Notes: generated by a model not told the origin, from the sequence alone. Shown: positions 1 to 6,931, counted from the first letter of the stretch. The stretch is DNA of 13,843 nt from Spirochaetaceae bacterium (GCA_003564775.1 PXEI01000067.1:1-13843), one strand, 5' to 3'. Numbers and translations: made by a program.

Positions 1-563
1 AGGTCCGCCAGCCACTCCGGCTCGGCATATTCCTGCCCCTGGGTGGAGCCGAGGATGTAGCCCACAGCCGCCAGCACGATGAATATCTGATAGCCCCAGA
101 ACACGAACCACGCGAGGTTGCCGCCCCACAGCCGCGCCGCCGAGGTCCGCTGCACCACGTAGAAGGCCGTGGCGATCAGCGCGTTGCCCCCGAAGGCGAA
201 GATCACCGCCGAGGTGTGCAGCGGCCGCAGTCGCCCGAAGTTCAGGTAGCCCTGCGCCCAGTCGAAGTTGAGCTGCGGAAACGCCAGCTGGAACGCGATG
301 AAGGTGCCCGCCGCGAAGCCCACGATCCCCCAGAAGGCGGTGGCGATCACGCCCGCGCGGATCACCCCGTCCATGTAGACGGTCTCGTCGGGGACGGGTT
401 TCGGCTCGCCGATGCGGCGCAGAACCCAGACGAACATCCCGGCGGCCACCACGAAGATGATCACCGCATGGGCCAGAAAGGCCTCGTCCCGGGCCAGGTT
501 CATGCCCAGCGCCCCGTAGAGCAGCAGCACCCCCAGCCCGGTCAGCTTCAGATAGTCCCCCAT
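1..563 (-). CDS. ccoN: cbb3-type cytochrome c oxidase subunit I, N-terminal part (runs off left edge)
   Basis: This is the catalytic membrane subunit of the high-affinity cbb3 terminal oxidase, which reduces O2 and pumps protons across the inner membrane under microaerobic conditions. The 187 visible codons read MGDYLKLTGLGVLLLYGALG at the start, then EYAEPEWLAD at the window edge. Family hallmarks are the block YMDGVIRAGVIATAFWGIVGF, the stretch FGRLRPLHTSAVIFAFGGNA with the His expected to bind low-spin haem b, and VVQRTSAARLWGGNLAWFVF. Several hydrophobic helices are visible. I chose ATG at 563 because AAGGGA lies 6 nt upstream (minus strand, 575-570). An in-frame ATG at 578 has a poorer site. 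The C-terminal ~330 residues, with the haem b3/CuB ligands, lie outside the window. High GC, near-uniform G/C third positions and close similarity to remembered Rhodobacter CcoN point to an alphaproteobacterium, unlike the rest of the window. Confidence 0.96.
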   Translation of the reverse strand, partial: MGDYLKLTGLGVLLLYGALGMNLARDEAFLAHAVIIFVVAAGMFVWVLRRIGEPKPVPDETVYMDGVIRAGVIATAFWGIVGFAAGTFIAFQLAFPQLNFDWAQGYLNFGRLRPLHTSAVIFAFGGNALIATAFYVVQRTSAARLWGGNLAWFVFWGYQIFIVLAAVGYILGSTQGQEYAEPEWLAD

Positions 564-678
564 ACCGAGTCCCTTCATCGCTTCGTTGACGGGCCACCCT
601 GGGCGGCCCGCGGCAGACGGCCGGCATGGGTGCCGGTCCGAGTTCGGTCTTCAGTCGTATACGGGCATTCGAGGCACA

Positions 679-692
679 TTGATCTGGGTCAA
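679..692. promoter_or_regulatory. FNR/FnrL (Anr-type) binding site between ccoN and usp
   Basis: TTGATCTGGGTCAA matches the FNR consensus TTGAT-N4-ATCAA at 9 of 10 defined positions. It lies 116 nt from the ccoN ATG and 81 nt from the usp ATG. FNR-family proteins sense oxygen through an Fe-S cluster and activate cbb3 oxidase genes when oxygen is low. A single site in the shared divergent spacer could serve both promoters. A weak -10-like TATACG is visible on the minus strand (661-656), but its spacing to the box is a few bases short of ideal. The start sites are therefore not fixed. Confidence 0.82.
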
Positions 693-772
693 AACCGCCC
701 AGCGCGCACGCTGATAGACGTCATTGTGTCGCGCAGCCTCGCGCGCACGCAAGGACAGTTCCGGAGACCCCC

Positions 773-843
773 ATGGCCTACAAGTCGCTGATGACCTTCG
801 TGACCGATCCCGCGACGGTGGCGCACGCGCTGGAGGCGGGAAT
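773..843 (+). pseudogene. Universal stress protein, N-terminal fragment cut off at the junction
   Basis: ATG at 773 follows GGAGA and opens MAYKSLMTFVTDPATVAHAL, the typical start of the universal stress proteins encoded beside ccoN/fnrL in Rhodobacteraceae. The first ~23 residues read naturally. After 'EAGI' (near 841-843) the frame gives only unrelated residues and a stop at 869-871. The gene therefore loses more than 90% of a usual ~280-residue two-domain or ~140-residue one-domain Usp. It shares the FNR-box spacer with ccoN, which fits a low-oxygen regulon. The break coincides with the change in base composition, so I read this as an intact gene interrupted by a chimeric join rather than a decayed gene. 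The family call rests on a short N-terminus plus context. Confidence 0.7.
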
Positions 844-845
844 CT
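835..845. other. Breakpoint between alphaproteobacterial-like and unrelated DNA
   Basis: Left of about 841 the DNA is strongly GC-rich (40 of the first 60 bases are G/C) and encodes Rhodobacterales-like ccoN and usp. To the right, GC falls (28 of 60 in the line at 1741), and the sequence reads as the interior of an M28-like protein in another frame. GGAATC at the join would suit either side, so a few bases of microhomology are possible. No inverted repeats, target duplication, integrase or tRNA flank the point. Confidence 0.75.
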
Positions 846-2703
846 TGGGGTTACCGCAGCGCTCTCGTTGATCCAACGTTACAATGAGTCTACCCCTGAC
901 CTCAGTTTGCGTTTTCTATTTCTCGGTTCTGAGTACGGGAGTCTTCACTCAGGCGGTTCGCGGCTTGTACTGTCACAGTATCTTCCGGGTGAACCTGTCG
1001 CTGTGTTGTATCTGGATCTTGATGAACCTCGCCTGCCGGTGCGCTTGCATGCAGGCGCCCAGGGTTCGCTGGCTCCACTCTGGTTGCTGGAGGGTACCGC
1101 CAACGCTCTGGCGAACGGTGGACTTACCTGGAGTGTGCCAACGGCACTGTTGCAGCTCCAGCGAATTGGACTGGGTCCCGAAGGCGAACAGATTGAACCC
1201 TACCTTCATGCCGGTATCCCCGCGCTCAAACTGTCCGATACAGGACACGAGTTATCTCATACCATTCCGGTAGAACGATTTGGAAGACGTTTTGAGAGCT
1301 CGGTAGACAGTTTCCTTAGCCAGCACGCCGAGGGCCTCCCCCTTGCCTGGGACCGCAACTACCTGTTTTTTCGCACACGGGATGGGTATATCGCAATCGA
1401 CGAAGCCTTCCACGTCGCCACAATCTTCATGGTGCTGGCCTTGACCTTGCTTTACGGTTCAGTCGCCCGCAGTCGTACCCGCCGCTACCGCAGCACCATT
1501 GCACGCAACATTTGGAACATCCCAGGCCTGGCGGTGGTCTGCTTTGCTTTTCTCTTTGTAACCACCCTCGTCGTACGGCAGCTCCTCCAAATTCGGGGCT
1601 TTCCGGAGTTGTGGTCCTATTATCCGGTGGCGTTCTTCCTCCTGAAAATGTTGGGAGCAATTTTCCTTTTTAGTCTCACCCTACAGGTTGTTATGCGCCT
1701 GCCCTTCTCGAAAAACGGGAGTTTCTATTCCGCAACGGCTTTGGTGCTGTTGTTCGCCGGAGTAGTAGTTTCAGCCGTAATCGATGTAGCAATCAGTTAC
1801 TACTTCATATGGGCATTTGTCTGTGCGTTTCTCTTCTCTGTATCCCGACGTCGACGCTATATGTTTCTTCTCATGGTGCTGGCACCAACACCTTTGCTGG
1901 TCTTCACCTTTGAAGCCTTGAGCTTTCCCGAACTGAGAGTGGCGGAAACACTTCTTCTATCACCTGTTCGCGGAAACCTGCTTCAGACACTCATTGTGTT
2001 GCCTTTTCTGCTGATGTTTGTGCGAATGGACTTCCTTATCCCCCATCCATCTCCCGGAAAAAGACGTTGGACATTGAAGTTGTTGTCGTCCCTGACTGGA
2101 TTCAGCTCAGGTGCATTGCTTTTGCTCTTGCTGGGCGTAACGCCCTTCTCGGCGGAGTCTCCACGGCCGGTGGCGGTTGCAGACAGAAACGACAGCGAAA
2201 GCAGTACTCGAACAGTTGCGGTGCGTACACCAGACCGGATCGGAGAAATCGACTTGATCTTGCATGATCAACTGTATGAGCTTTCCTCGCTGGAACAGCA
2301 GGAGAGTTTCATCACAGCTCACCGTGACTCACCGCTTCAGGTACAGGTCACAACCAGCGTCTTTCTAGACCGAAAACGAGTGCGGCTGCGCATTAATGCT
2401 GAACGTCCCTTGTCCACCATCCGGTTACGTCTGCTATCCGACGACCCGCTGTTCCTGCTTCATTCGGAGCTGCCCACGCGGCTCACCGACGATCGCCGCA
2501 GCGGTGAGATTTTCATTGGCGCAAACCCGGAGTTGCCGCTGGCTTTTGAGTTTACCGTTCCTGCCGATGCGGAGTTGGCACTTGAGTTTCTGAGTGAGCC
2601 ACGCAGCGATCCGCAGACAAGCTACATTGCAACGGCTTCGAACGAGTTGCTCTTGACCGAGCAGTTTCGCGAGTTGGTATATCTTCAAAACTCAGCGAGA
2701 TAG
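841..2703 (+). CDS. M28 peptidase-like multi-pass membrane protein, 5'-truncated, probable pseudo-peptidase
   Basis: About 620 residues of a protein whose N-terminus was removed at the junction; in-frame codons upstream of 841 belong to the foreign segment. The first ~140 residues follow the M28 aminopeptidase fold. NLGVTAALSLIQRY at the break matches the helix after the metal-binding Asp. FLFLGSEYGSLHSGG matches the usual 'EE-x-GLxGS' strand. VLYLDLDE matches the later Asp ligand, and PYLHAGIPALKL matches the 'PFxxAGIPAL' segment. The usual Glu-Glu pair reads Ser-Glu (Glu at 931-933), and the ligand His before 'PF' appears absent, so peptidase activity is doubtful. About 7-8 hydrophobic helices follow (roughly 1405-2150), then a ~180-residue soluble, beta-rich C-terminal domain. 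The layout recalls ER metallopeptidase 1 and GPAA1. The stop TAG at 2701-2703 sits in the dinB ribosome-binding site, so the two genes are probably co-translated. Substrate unknown. Confidence 0.72.
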   Translation, partial: NLGVTAALSLIQRYNESTPDLSLRFLFLGSEYGSLHSGGSRLVLSQYLPGEPVAVLYLDLDEPRLPVRLHAGAQGSLAPLWLLEGTANALANGGLTWSVPTALLQLQRIGLGPEGEQIEPYLHAGIPALKLSDTGHELSHTIPVERFGRRFESSVDSFLSQHAEGLPLAWDRNYLFFRTRDGYIAIDEAFHVATIFMVLALTLLYGSVARSRTRRYRSTIARNIWNIPGLAVVCFAFLFVTTLVVRQLLQIRGFPELWSYYPVAFFLLKMLGAIFLFSLTLQVVMRLPFSKNGSFYSATALVLLFAGVVVSAVIDVAISYYFIWAFVCAFLFSVSRRRRYMFLLMVLAPTPLLVFTFEALSFPELRVAETLLLSPVRGNLLQTLIVLPFLLMFVRMDFLIPHPSPGKRRWTLKLLSSLTGFSSGALLLLLLGVTPFSAESPRPVAVADRNDSESSTRTVAVRTPDRIGEIDLILHDQLYELSSLEQQESFITAHRDSPLQVQVTTSVFLDRKRVRLRINAERPLSTIRLRLLSDDPLFLLHSELPTRLTDDRRSGEIFIGANPELPLAFEFTVPADAELALEFLSEPRSDPQTSYIATASNELLLTEQFRELVYLQNSAR

Positions 2704-2709
2704 GACGCC

Positions 2710-3876
2710 ATGCATAATGTTTGGTTACACCTTGACCTGGATGCCTTTTACGCCTCGGTAGAGCAACTGGACAGACCGGAATATCGGGGGCTGCCGGTTA
2801 TCGTTGGCCAAGGCAAACGTGGGGTCGTTTCTGCGTGTTCCTACGAAGCCCGCGAGTTCGGAGTCAGGTCGGCAATGCCTGTTGCACAGGCTGAGAAGCT
2901 CTGTCCCGACGGCATTTTCCTCCCAGTGCGAATGCAACGTTACCAGGAAGTTTCCCGCGCCCTGATGCAGCATCTCTATGACTTTACACCGGAACTCCAG
3001 CAGATCTCGGTGGACGAGGCCTTTCTCAACCTGAGCGGAACCGAACGCTTGCTCGGCCCGGTAGAGGCAAGCGCAGCGCGAATCAAGCTGCAGGTTCGGA
3101 ATACCTTTGGCTTAGCCTGCTCGGTTGGAATTGCTGAAACCAAATTTCTGGCAAAGCTGGCCTCGGACTACAGAAAGCCGGATGGTCTGTACCGGGTACT
3201 CCCTGGAGACGAGTTGCGTTTCATTGACACTCTCAAGCTTTCGGACCTGTTTGGAGTCGGAAAACGTACCGTGCAACTCCTGGAGGGTTTGGGTGTTCGC
3301 TCCCCCGCGGACCTCCGCAAGTTCAGACAGGAGGAACTACGCGGGTATTTTGGCCCTTCCTCCGGGGAGTATCTGTATCAGGTTGCTAGGGGCAGGGATC
3401 CAGGAATCTACTCCGGTGATGCTGAAGATCGTTCAATTAGTCACGAGACAACATTTGAGAGCGACCTGCAGGATCCTCAGGCAGTTCGCACCGTACTTTT
3501 GGAGTTGTGCGAGGCAGTTTTTTTCCGAATGGCAACGCAGGAGCTCAGCGGTGCGGTCATTTTTGTGAAGTTCCGTACTCATGAGTTTCTCACCCGGAGT
3601 GCCCGCCATACCCTCAGTCGGCCGGTTGCGTCCTTGGATCTCTTCTACCAGGAGTGCGTGCGACTTCTGGAAAAGACCTGGGACGGTTCACCCCTCAGGC
3701 TTATAGGGGCTGGAATCGGCGGCCTTCATGACAACGACGAAGACCGCCAGCTTGATCTCTTTAGTGATAAATCGGACCGTTCCGCAAAAGTAGACGCGGC
3801 TGTAGCCGAGCTCCGTAGGCGCTACGGAGCCAATGAACTCGTACGAGCCCGGCTGGTGAAACCTCGCCAGCCTTAG
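2710..3876 (+). CDS. dinB: DNA polymerase IV (Y-family translesion polymerase)
   Basis: This 388-residue enzyme copies past damaged template bases with low fidelity in the cytoplasm. Palm motifs are HLDLDAFYASVE (metal Asp9, steric-gate Tyr14) and SVDEAFLNLSG (Asp102, Glu103). The fingers motif is YEAREFGVRSAMP. The thumb helix-hairpin-helix is around FGVGKRTVQLLEGLG (181-195). The little finger contains the expected R-x-x-L pattern at 299-304. A beta-clamp-binding pentapeptide, QLDLF (347-351, bases 3748-3762), lies about 37 residues before the C-terminus rather than at the very end, and is followed by a predicted helix of the 'AVxELRRRYG' type. Length and all catalytic residues are normal. 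ATG at 2710 follows AGGA, which overlaps the stop of the M28-like gene, so translation is likely coupled. I see no LexA/SOS box directly upstream; any promoter must lie before or inside the upstream gene. Confidence 0.96.
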   Translation: MHNVWLHLDLDAFYASVEQLDRPEYRGLPVIVGQGKRGVVSACSYEAREFGVRSAMPVAQAEKLCPDGIFLPVRMQRYQEVSRALMQHLYDFTPELQQISVDEAFLNLSGTERLLGPVEASAARIKLQVRNTFGLACSVGIAETKFLAKLASDYRKPDGLYRVLPGDELRFIDTLKLSDLFGVGKRTVQLLEGLGVRSPADLRKFRQEELRGYFGPSSGEYLYQVARGRDPGIYSGDAEDRSISHETTFESDLQDPQAVRTVLLELCEAVFFRMATQELSGAVIFVKFRTHEFLTRSARHTLSRPVASLDLFYQECVRLLEKTWDGSPLRLIGAGIGGLHDNDEDRQLDLFSDKSDRSAKVDAAVAELRRRYGANELVRARLVKPRQP

Positions 3877-3881
3877 GCTGG
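3867..3881. terminator. Compact hairpin on the overlapping stop codons of dinB and the dehydrogenase
   Basis: CCAGCC-TTA-GGCTGG is a perfect 6-bp inverted repeat around a 3-nt loop. The loop TTA contains the minus-strand stop (TAA) and the first bases of the plus-strand stop (TAG). It could act as a weak bidirectional terminator or RNA end-protecting hairpin. No T-tract follows on either strand, so intrinsic termination is not assured. Confidence 0.4.
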
Positions 3882-4832
3882 GTTCACAATGTTGCGCTGC
3901 TCACCTTTCGCATAGGCCTCAATGTTGGCCCGAACGCCCTCCATGAGCCGCTGACGAGCTTCAAGTGCCGCCCAGGCAGTATGAGGTGTCAAGATCAGGT
4001 TGGGGATCTCTGAGGCCGTCAGGGGGTTCCCACGCGGAGGCTCAACGCTCAGAACATCAACCGCCGCACCACCAATTACCCCAGCCTTGAGCGCTGCCAC
4101 CAGGTCGGCCTCGTTTACAATTCCTCCACGTGCGGTGTTAATGAGAAATGCCGAGTTCTTCATCTTCTTTAGAGAGTCCGCGTTCAGCAGGTTCTTTGTG
4201 TCCGGGGTTAGCGGACAATGAATACTCAAGAAATCACTTTCTTGAATGACAGTATCAAGCTCGGCTCGCTGAAATCTGCTGTCAGCAATAGCGCCCCGGC
4301 GATACGGCAGCACCTGCATTCCAAACGCCAGTCCCAACTCACCTACCGCTTGACCTATGTCTCCGAAACCAATGATCCCCAGTTTCTTCCCGCGGAGTTC
4401 AAAACAGGGATATCGGAGAATGGTATAGATTTCCGACCGCTCCCAGTCACCACGCGCTACGTCAGCAGCGTACTCCGCCAGGTGTGTAGCGTACTGAAGA
4501 ATTGCAGCAAACACCTGTTGAGCAACCGAGTCGGTACTATATCCTGGCACATTACTCACCCCAATGCCGCGCTCGCGAGCTGCCTGAATGTCTACGTTGT
4601 TGTAGCCGGTAGCACTCACAGCAATGAACTTAAGCTTGGGTAATTTTTCCATGGCTTCACGGCTTACAAGCACCTTGTTGCTAATAATGACCTCTGCGTC
4701 CGCGGCGCGTTCCACTACATCTTCGGGCTGGGTGTTGTCGTAAGGCGTAAACTGCCCCAAGGCCTCCAGTCCGGAGAGTTCAAGATCGCCGTCAAGCACA
4801 ACGGTGCCCGCATCCAAAAAAACAATGTTCAT
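3873..4832 (-). CDS. D-2-hydroxyacid dehydrogenase, glycerate dehydrogenase / hydroxypyruvate reductase type
   Basis: This cytoplasmic 319-residue oxidoreductase should interconvert a 2-keto acid (hydroxypyruvate or glyoxylate are likely) and the D-2-hydroxy acid. The family signature is complete. The substrate-domain segment is FIAVSATGYNNVDIQAARERGI (69-90), followed by NVPGYSTDSVAQ. The Rossmann loop is GFGDIG (155-160). Catalytic Arg235 lies in NTARGG, Glu264 in SVEPP and His284 in TPHTAW. The end of the second Rossmann strand reads VLPYRRG, with Arg178/Arg179 where NAD-specific members usually have Asp, suggesting NADP(H) use. I chose ATG at 4832 because AAGGAG stands 9 nt upstream and the protein then begins MNIVFLDAG as in homologues; a longer reading to 4892 adds 20 residues of no family character and crosses the dapL start. 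It is convergent with dinB, whose stop it overlaps, and divergent from dapL with a 39-bp gap. Exact substrate uncertain. Confidence 0.88.
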   Translation of the reverse strand: MNIVFLDAGTVVLDGDLELSGLEALGQFTPYDNTQPEDVVERAADAEVIISNKVLVSREAMEKLPKLKFIAVSATGYNNVDIQAARERGIGVSNVPGYSTDSVAQQVFAAILQYATHLAEYAADVARGDWERSEIYTILRYPCFELRGKKLGIIGFGDIGQAVGELGLAFGMQVLPYRRGAIADSRFQRAELDTVIQESDFLSIHCPLTPDTKNLLNADSLKKMKNSAFLINTARGGIVNEADLVAALKAGVIGGAAVDVLSVEPPRGNPLTASEIPNLILTPHTAWAALEARQRLMEGVRANIEAYAKGEQRNIVNPA

Positions 4833-4871
4833 ACAATTGGCTCCTTCAAGCTGATATGGTAGGATGGATTC

Positions 4872-6107
4872 ATGATCCAAGTAAACCCACACTACGCAAA
4901 ACTACAGTCATCGTATTTGTTCAGCGAAATAGCACGTAAGGTAGAAGAGTATCGTTCAACGCATCCAGATGGAGAAATCATCCGCCTGGGAATAGGCGAT
5001 GTGACCCTGGCTCTTCCACCCAGTATCACCGCCGCTTTTCGGCTTGCGGTTGAGGAAATGGGCAGCGACGCCAGCTTCCGCGGATACGGCCCGGAACAGG
5101 GTTACGCATTCCTGCGTGAGGCGATAGCAGAGGGCGATTTCGGCTCGCGCGGTATCAACATCGCCCCTGATGAAATATTTATCAGTGACGGCGCCAAATG
5201 CGACACCGGCAATATACAGGAACTGTTTTCAACCGACATTCGGGTAGGCGTACCGGACCCGGTATACCCGGTATACGTAGACACCAACGTCATGGCCGGC
5301 CGCACCGGCGCCTTTGACAACGGACGTTTTGAGGGCCTCACGTACTTTGTGGCCAACGCCAAAAACAACTTTGTTCCCTCTCCTCCGCAAGGTGGGCAGG
5401 ATAGAGTTGACTTGATCTATCTGTGCTTTCCAAACAACCCAACCGGTGCAACCGCAACCAGGGAACAACTCGCCGCCTGGGTTGAGTATGCCCGCAAGAA
5501 TCAGTCACTCATACTCTTCGATGCCGCATACGAGGCCTACGTTCGCGACCCGGAGTTACCACGGTCGATCTATGAAGTTCCAGGAGCTGAGAAAGTAGCG
5601 GTTGAGTTCCGGAGCTTTTCAAAAACAGCGGGGTTCACCGGTACTCGATGTGCATTTACCGTAGTGCCCAAAGCCTGTACCGCCTATGACCAGACCGGCG
5701 CAGAGGTCTCGGTACGCGACCTCTGGAACCGGCGCCACACAACCAAGTTCAACGGTGTCTCTTATCCGGTTCAGAAGGCAGCAGCGGCATGTTACACCGA
5801 TACCGGTCGCCGGGAACTACGTGAGATGAGCGACTACTACCTGGAAAACGCAGAACTCATTCGCACCGCAGTTGAGTCATTTGGGTACACCTGTGTTGGC
5901 GGGGTGAACTCCCCCTATGTATGGATTGACTGTCGCGGGGGATCCAGGGCGTTTTTTGACAAGGCACTCGAACGTGCAGGTGTAGTCATTACACCGGGAA
6001 CCGGGTTTGGCCCTGCCGGAGAAGGCTATGTGCGCATTAGCGCCTTTAACCATCGCGACAAGGTCGTACAAGCACTTGAACGACTCAAGCAGGCCTTTGA
6101 GAACTAG
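4872..6107 (+). CDS. dapL: LL-diaminopimelate aminotransferase
   Basis: This PLP enzyme makes LL-diaminopimelate from tetrahydrodipicolinate in one step, bypassing the succinylase and acetylase branches of lysine and peptidoglycan precursor synthesis. The 411-residue protein matches the plant/chlamydia/spirochaete DapL type. It begins VNPHYAKLQSSYLFSEIARKV, then has IRLGIGDVTLALPP and ISDGAKCDTGNIQELF. The cofactor-binding FPNNPTGA is at 186-193, and FDAAYEAYV holds Asp217 and Tyr220. The Schiff-base Lys251 lies in SFSKTAGFTGTRC, and the C-terminal GEGYVRISAF holds the substrate-carboxylate Arg. Nothing is missing. ATG at 4872 is preceded by GGTAGGA, spaced 7 nt. The gene starts only 39 bp from the divergent dehydrogenase, so a promoter must be very compact or lie within that neighbour. 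It ends at the GC-rich repeat block. DapL occurs patchily across bacteria and is one reason for suspecting a spirochaete. Confidence 0.95.
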   Translation: MIQVNPHYAKLQSSYLFSEIARKVEEYRSTHPDGEIIRLGIGDVTLALPPSITAAFRLAVEEMGSDASFRGYGPEQGYAFLREAIAEGDFGSRGINIAPDEIFISDGAKCDTGNIQELFSTDIRVGVPDPVYPVYVDTNVMAGRTGAFDNGRFEGLTYFVANAKNNFVPSPPQGGQDRVDLIYLCFPNNPTGATATREQLAAWVEYARKNQSLILFDAAYEAYVRDPELPRSIYEVPGAEKVAVEFRSFSKTAGFTGTRCAFTVVPKACTAYDQTGAEVSVRDLWNRRHTTKFNGVSYPVQKAAAACYTDTGRRELREMSDYYLENAELIRTAVESFGYTCVGGVNSPYVWIDCRGGSRAFFDKALERAGVVITPGTGFGPAGEGYVRISAFNHRDKVVQALERLKQAFEN

Positions 6108-6205
6108 TCTCGCGAGCCCCGGGCTGGCCGGGCTGGCTGGGCCGGGCCGACCGGGCTGGGCTGGCTGGGCCGACCGGGCCCGGTCGGTTTGGCCGGAGTT
6201 GCACC
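6108..6205. repeat. Extremely GC-rich short-repeat block between convergent dapL and ribA
   Basis: This stretch is built almost only from CTGG, CCGGG and GGCC words. GGGCTGGCTGGGCCG occurs twice (6130-6144 and 6158-6172), and GGGCCGACCGGGC occurs twice (6144-6156 and 6167-6179). The copies interleave, as if a 23-28 bp unit had duplicated. It ends in a perfect palindrome (6170-6187). Flanking genes have far lower GC. No reading frame here looks coding. It may be a terminator, a dispersed intergenic repeat, or a polymerase-slippage product. Confidence 0.8.
6170..6187. terminator. Perfect 18-bp palindrome, possible bidirectional terminator
   Basis: CCGACCGGG is followed directly by its complement CCCGGTCGG, 9 bp per arm with no spacer, then TTT on the plus strand. 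It lies between convergent dapL and ribA, where a terminator is expected. The short T-run and very strong stem make it plausible for dapL. On the minus strand there is no T-tract. Confidence 0.5.
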
Positions 6206-6931
6206 CTAGGTTGTTGCGTCGTCTCCACCGTAGGTGTGTCGCATTCTCAGGCGTTTGGTGTCCATATACGCCTGGTTGTGGGGATTAGGTTCCGCAACAA
6301 TCGGGATACGTCCGCTGATATCTACACCGTAAGCCTTGAGCTTCTCAATCTTGTCCGGATTGTTGCTCATGAGCTCGAGGGATTCTACACCCAGCAACCT
6401 GAGGATGCATGCGGTGACACGGTAATCTCGTGCCTCGGCCGGAAACCCTAACTGTTCGTTTGCTTCAACTGTGTCAAAACCCAGTTCCTGGAGTTTGTAG
6501 GCCCGCAGTTTATTCATAAGACCAATCCCGCGTCCCTCTTGTCGCATATACACCACAACTCCACGTTTGTGCTCAGCAACATAGCGCACTGCCAACTCTA
6601 GCTGCTCGCGGCAGTCACACCTGAGAGAACCCCAGACATCTCCGGTGTGGCACTCAGAATGCACCCGCACCGGCAGGTTTTGCGCGCCGCGTACATTGCC
6701 CATGACAAGCGCTGTGTGCTCCTCGTCGGTTTGATGGTCGTAGAACCCATAGAGACGGAAATGGCCGAGCCGTGTAGGAAAGTCTACATCCGTGACACAC
6801 TCAACTCCGTCTATGACGGTGCCGGGCTCAATCAGCGGAACCTGGCTTGTTAAACCTTCGCTCTCTGACTCAAGTGATGTAGTCTCGGGCCTTGTGTTGA
6901 TCGAAAACGTGTCTTTCCCAGCTCCGCGCAT
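6206..6931 (-). CDS. ribA: GTP cyclohydrolase II
   Basis: This enzyme opens GTP to 2,5-diamino-6-ribosylamino-4(3H)-pyrimidinone 5'-phosphate, formate and pyrophosphate, the first step of riboflavin synthesis. The 241-residue protein is a stand-alone GCH II without the RibB (DHBP synthase) domain. Zn ligands Cys94, Cys105 and Cys107 sit in HSECHTGDVWGSLRCDC. VYMRQEGRGIGL (127-138) holds the active-site Tyr128 and Arg. GFDTVEANEQLGFPAEARDY and SNNPDKIEKL complete the signature. The Tyr is the residue I recall as separating true GCH II from variants that stop at the formamide intermediate, so canonical chemistry is expected. The first ~40 residues are an extension relative to E. coli RibA. ATG at 6931 is supported by GGAGG 6 nt upstream. 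It is divergent, across 167 bp, from the operon beginning with the RibD-type reductase that could use its product. It could serve ordinary flavin synthesis, the neighbouring pathway, or both. Confidence 0.95.
   Translation of the reverse strand: MRGAGKDTFSINTRPETTSLESESEGLTSQVPLIEPGTVIDGVECVTDVDFPTRLGHFRLYGFYDHQTDEEHTALVMGNVRGAQNLPVRVHSECHTGDVWGSLRCDCREQLELAVRYVAEHKRGVVVYMRQEGRGIGLMNKLRAYKLQELGFDTVEANEQLGFPAEARDYRVTACILRLLGVESLELMSNNPDKIEKLKAYGVDISGRIPIVAEPNPHNQAYMDTKRLRMRHTYGGDDATT

Noticed and set aside
216..791. Plus-strand open frame of 191 codons with His/Pro/Arg-rich product
   Set aside because: It is the antisense shadow of ccoN, whose high-GC codons leave long open frames. It has no ribosome-binding site or protein-like pattern.
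724..840. Upstream start for the M28-like protein giving a 659-residue product
   Set aside because: The first 39 residues come from the alphaproteobacterial segment, read out of frame with usp. They are arginine- and glycine-rich noise created by the join.
4218..4643. 141-codon plus-strand open frame
   Set aside because: It lies fully antisense to the well-supported dehydrogenase and has no recognisable motifs.
4833..4892. Longer start of the dehydrogenase
   Set aside because: The extra 20 residues lack family similarity, cross the divergent dapL start, and lie upstream of the good AAGGAG site that fixes ATG 4832.
6108..6205. CRISPR array or transposon end
   Set aside because: The repeats are short, interleaved and lack unique spacers; no cas or transposase gene and no terminal inverted repeats flank them.
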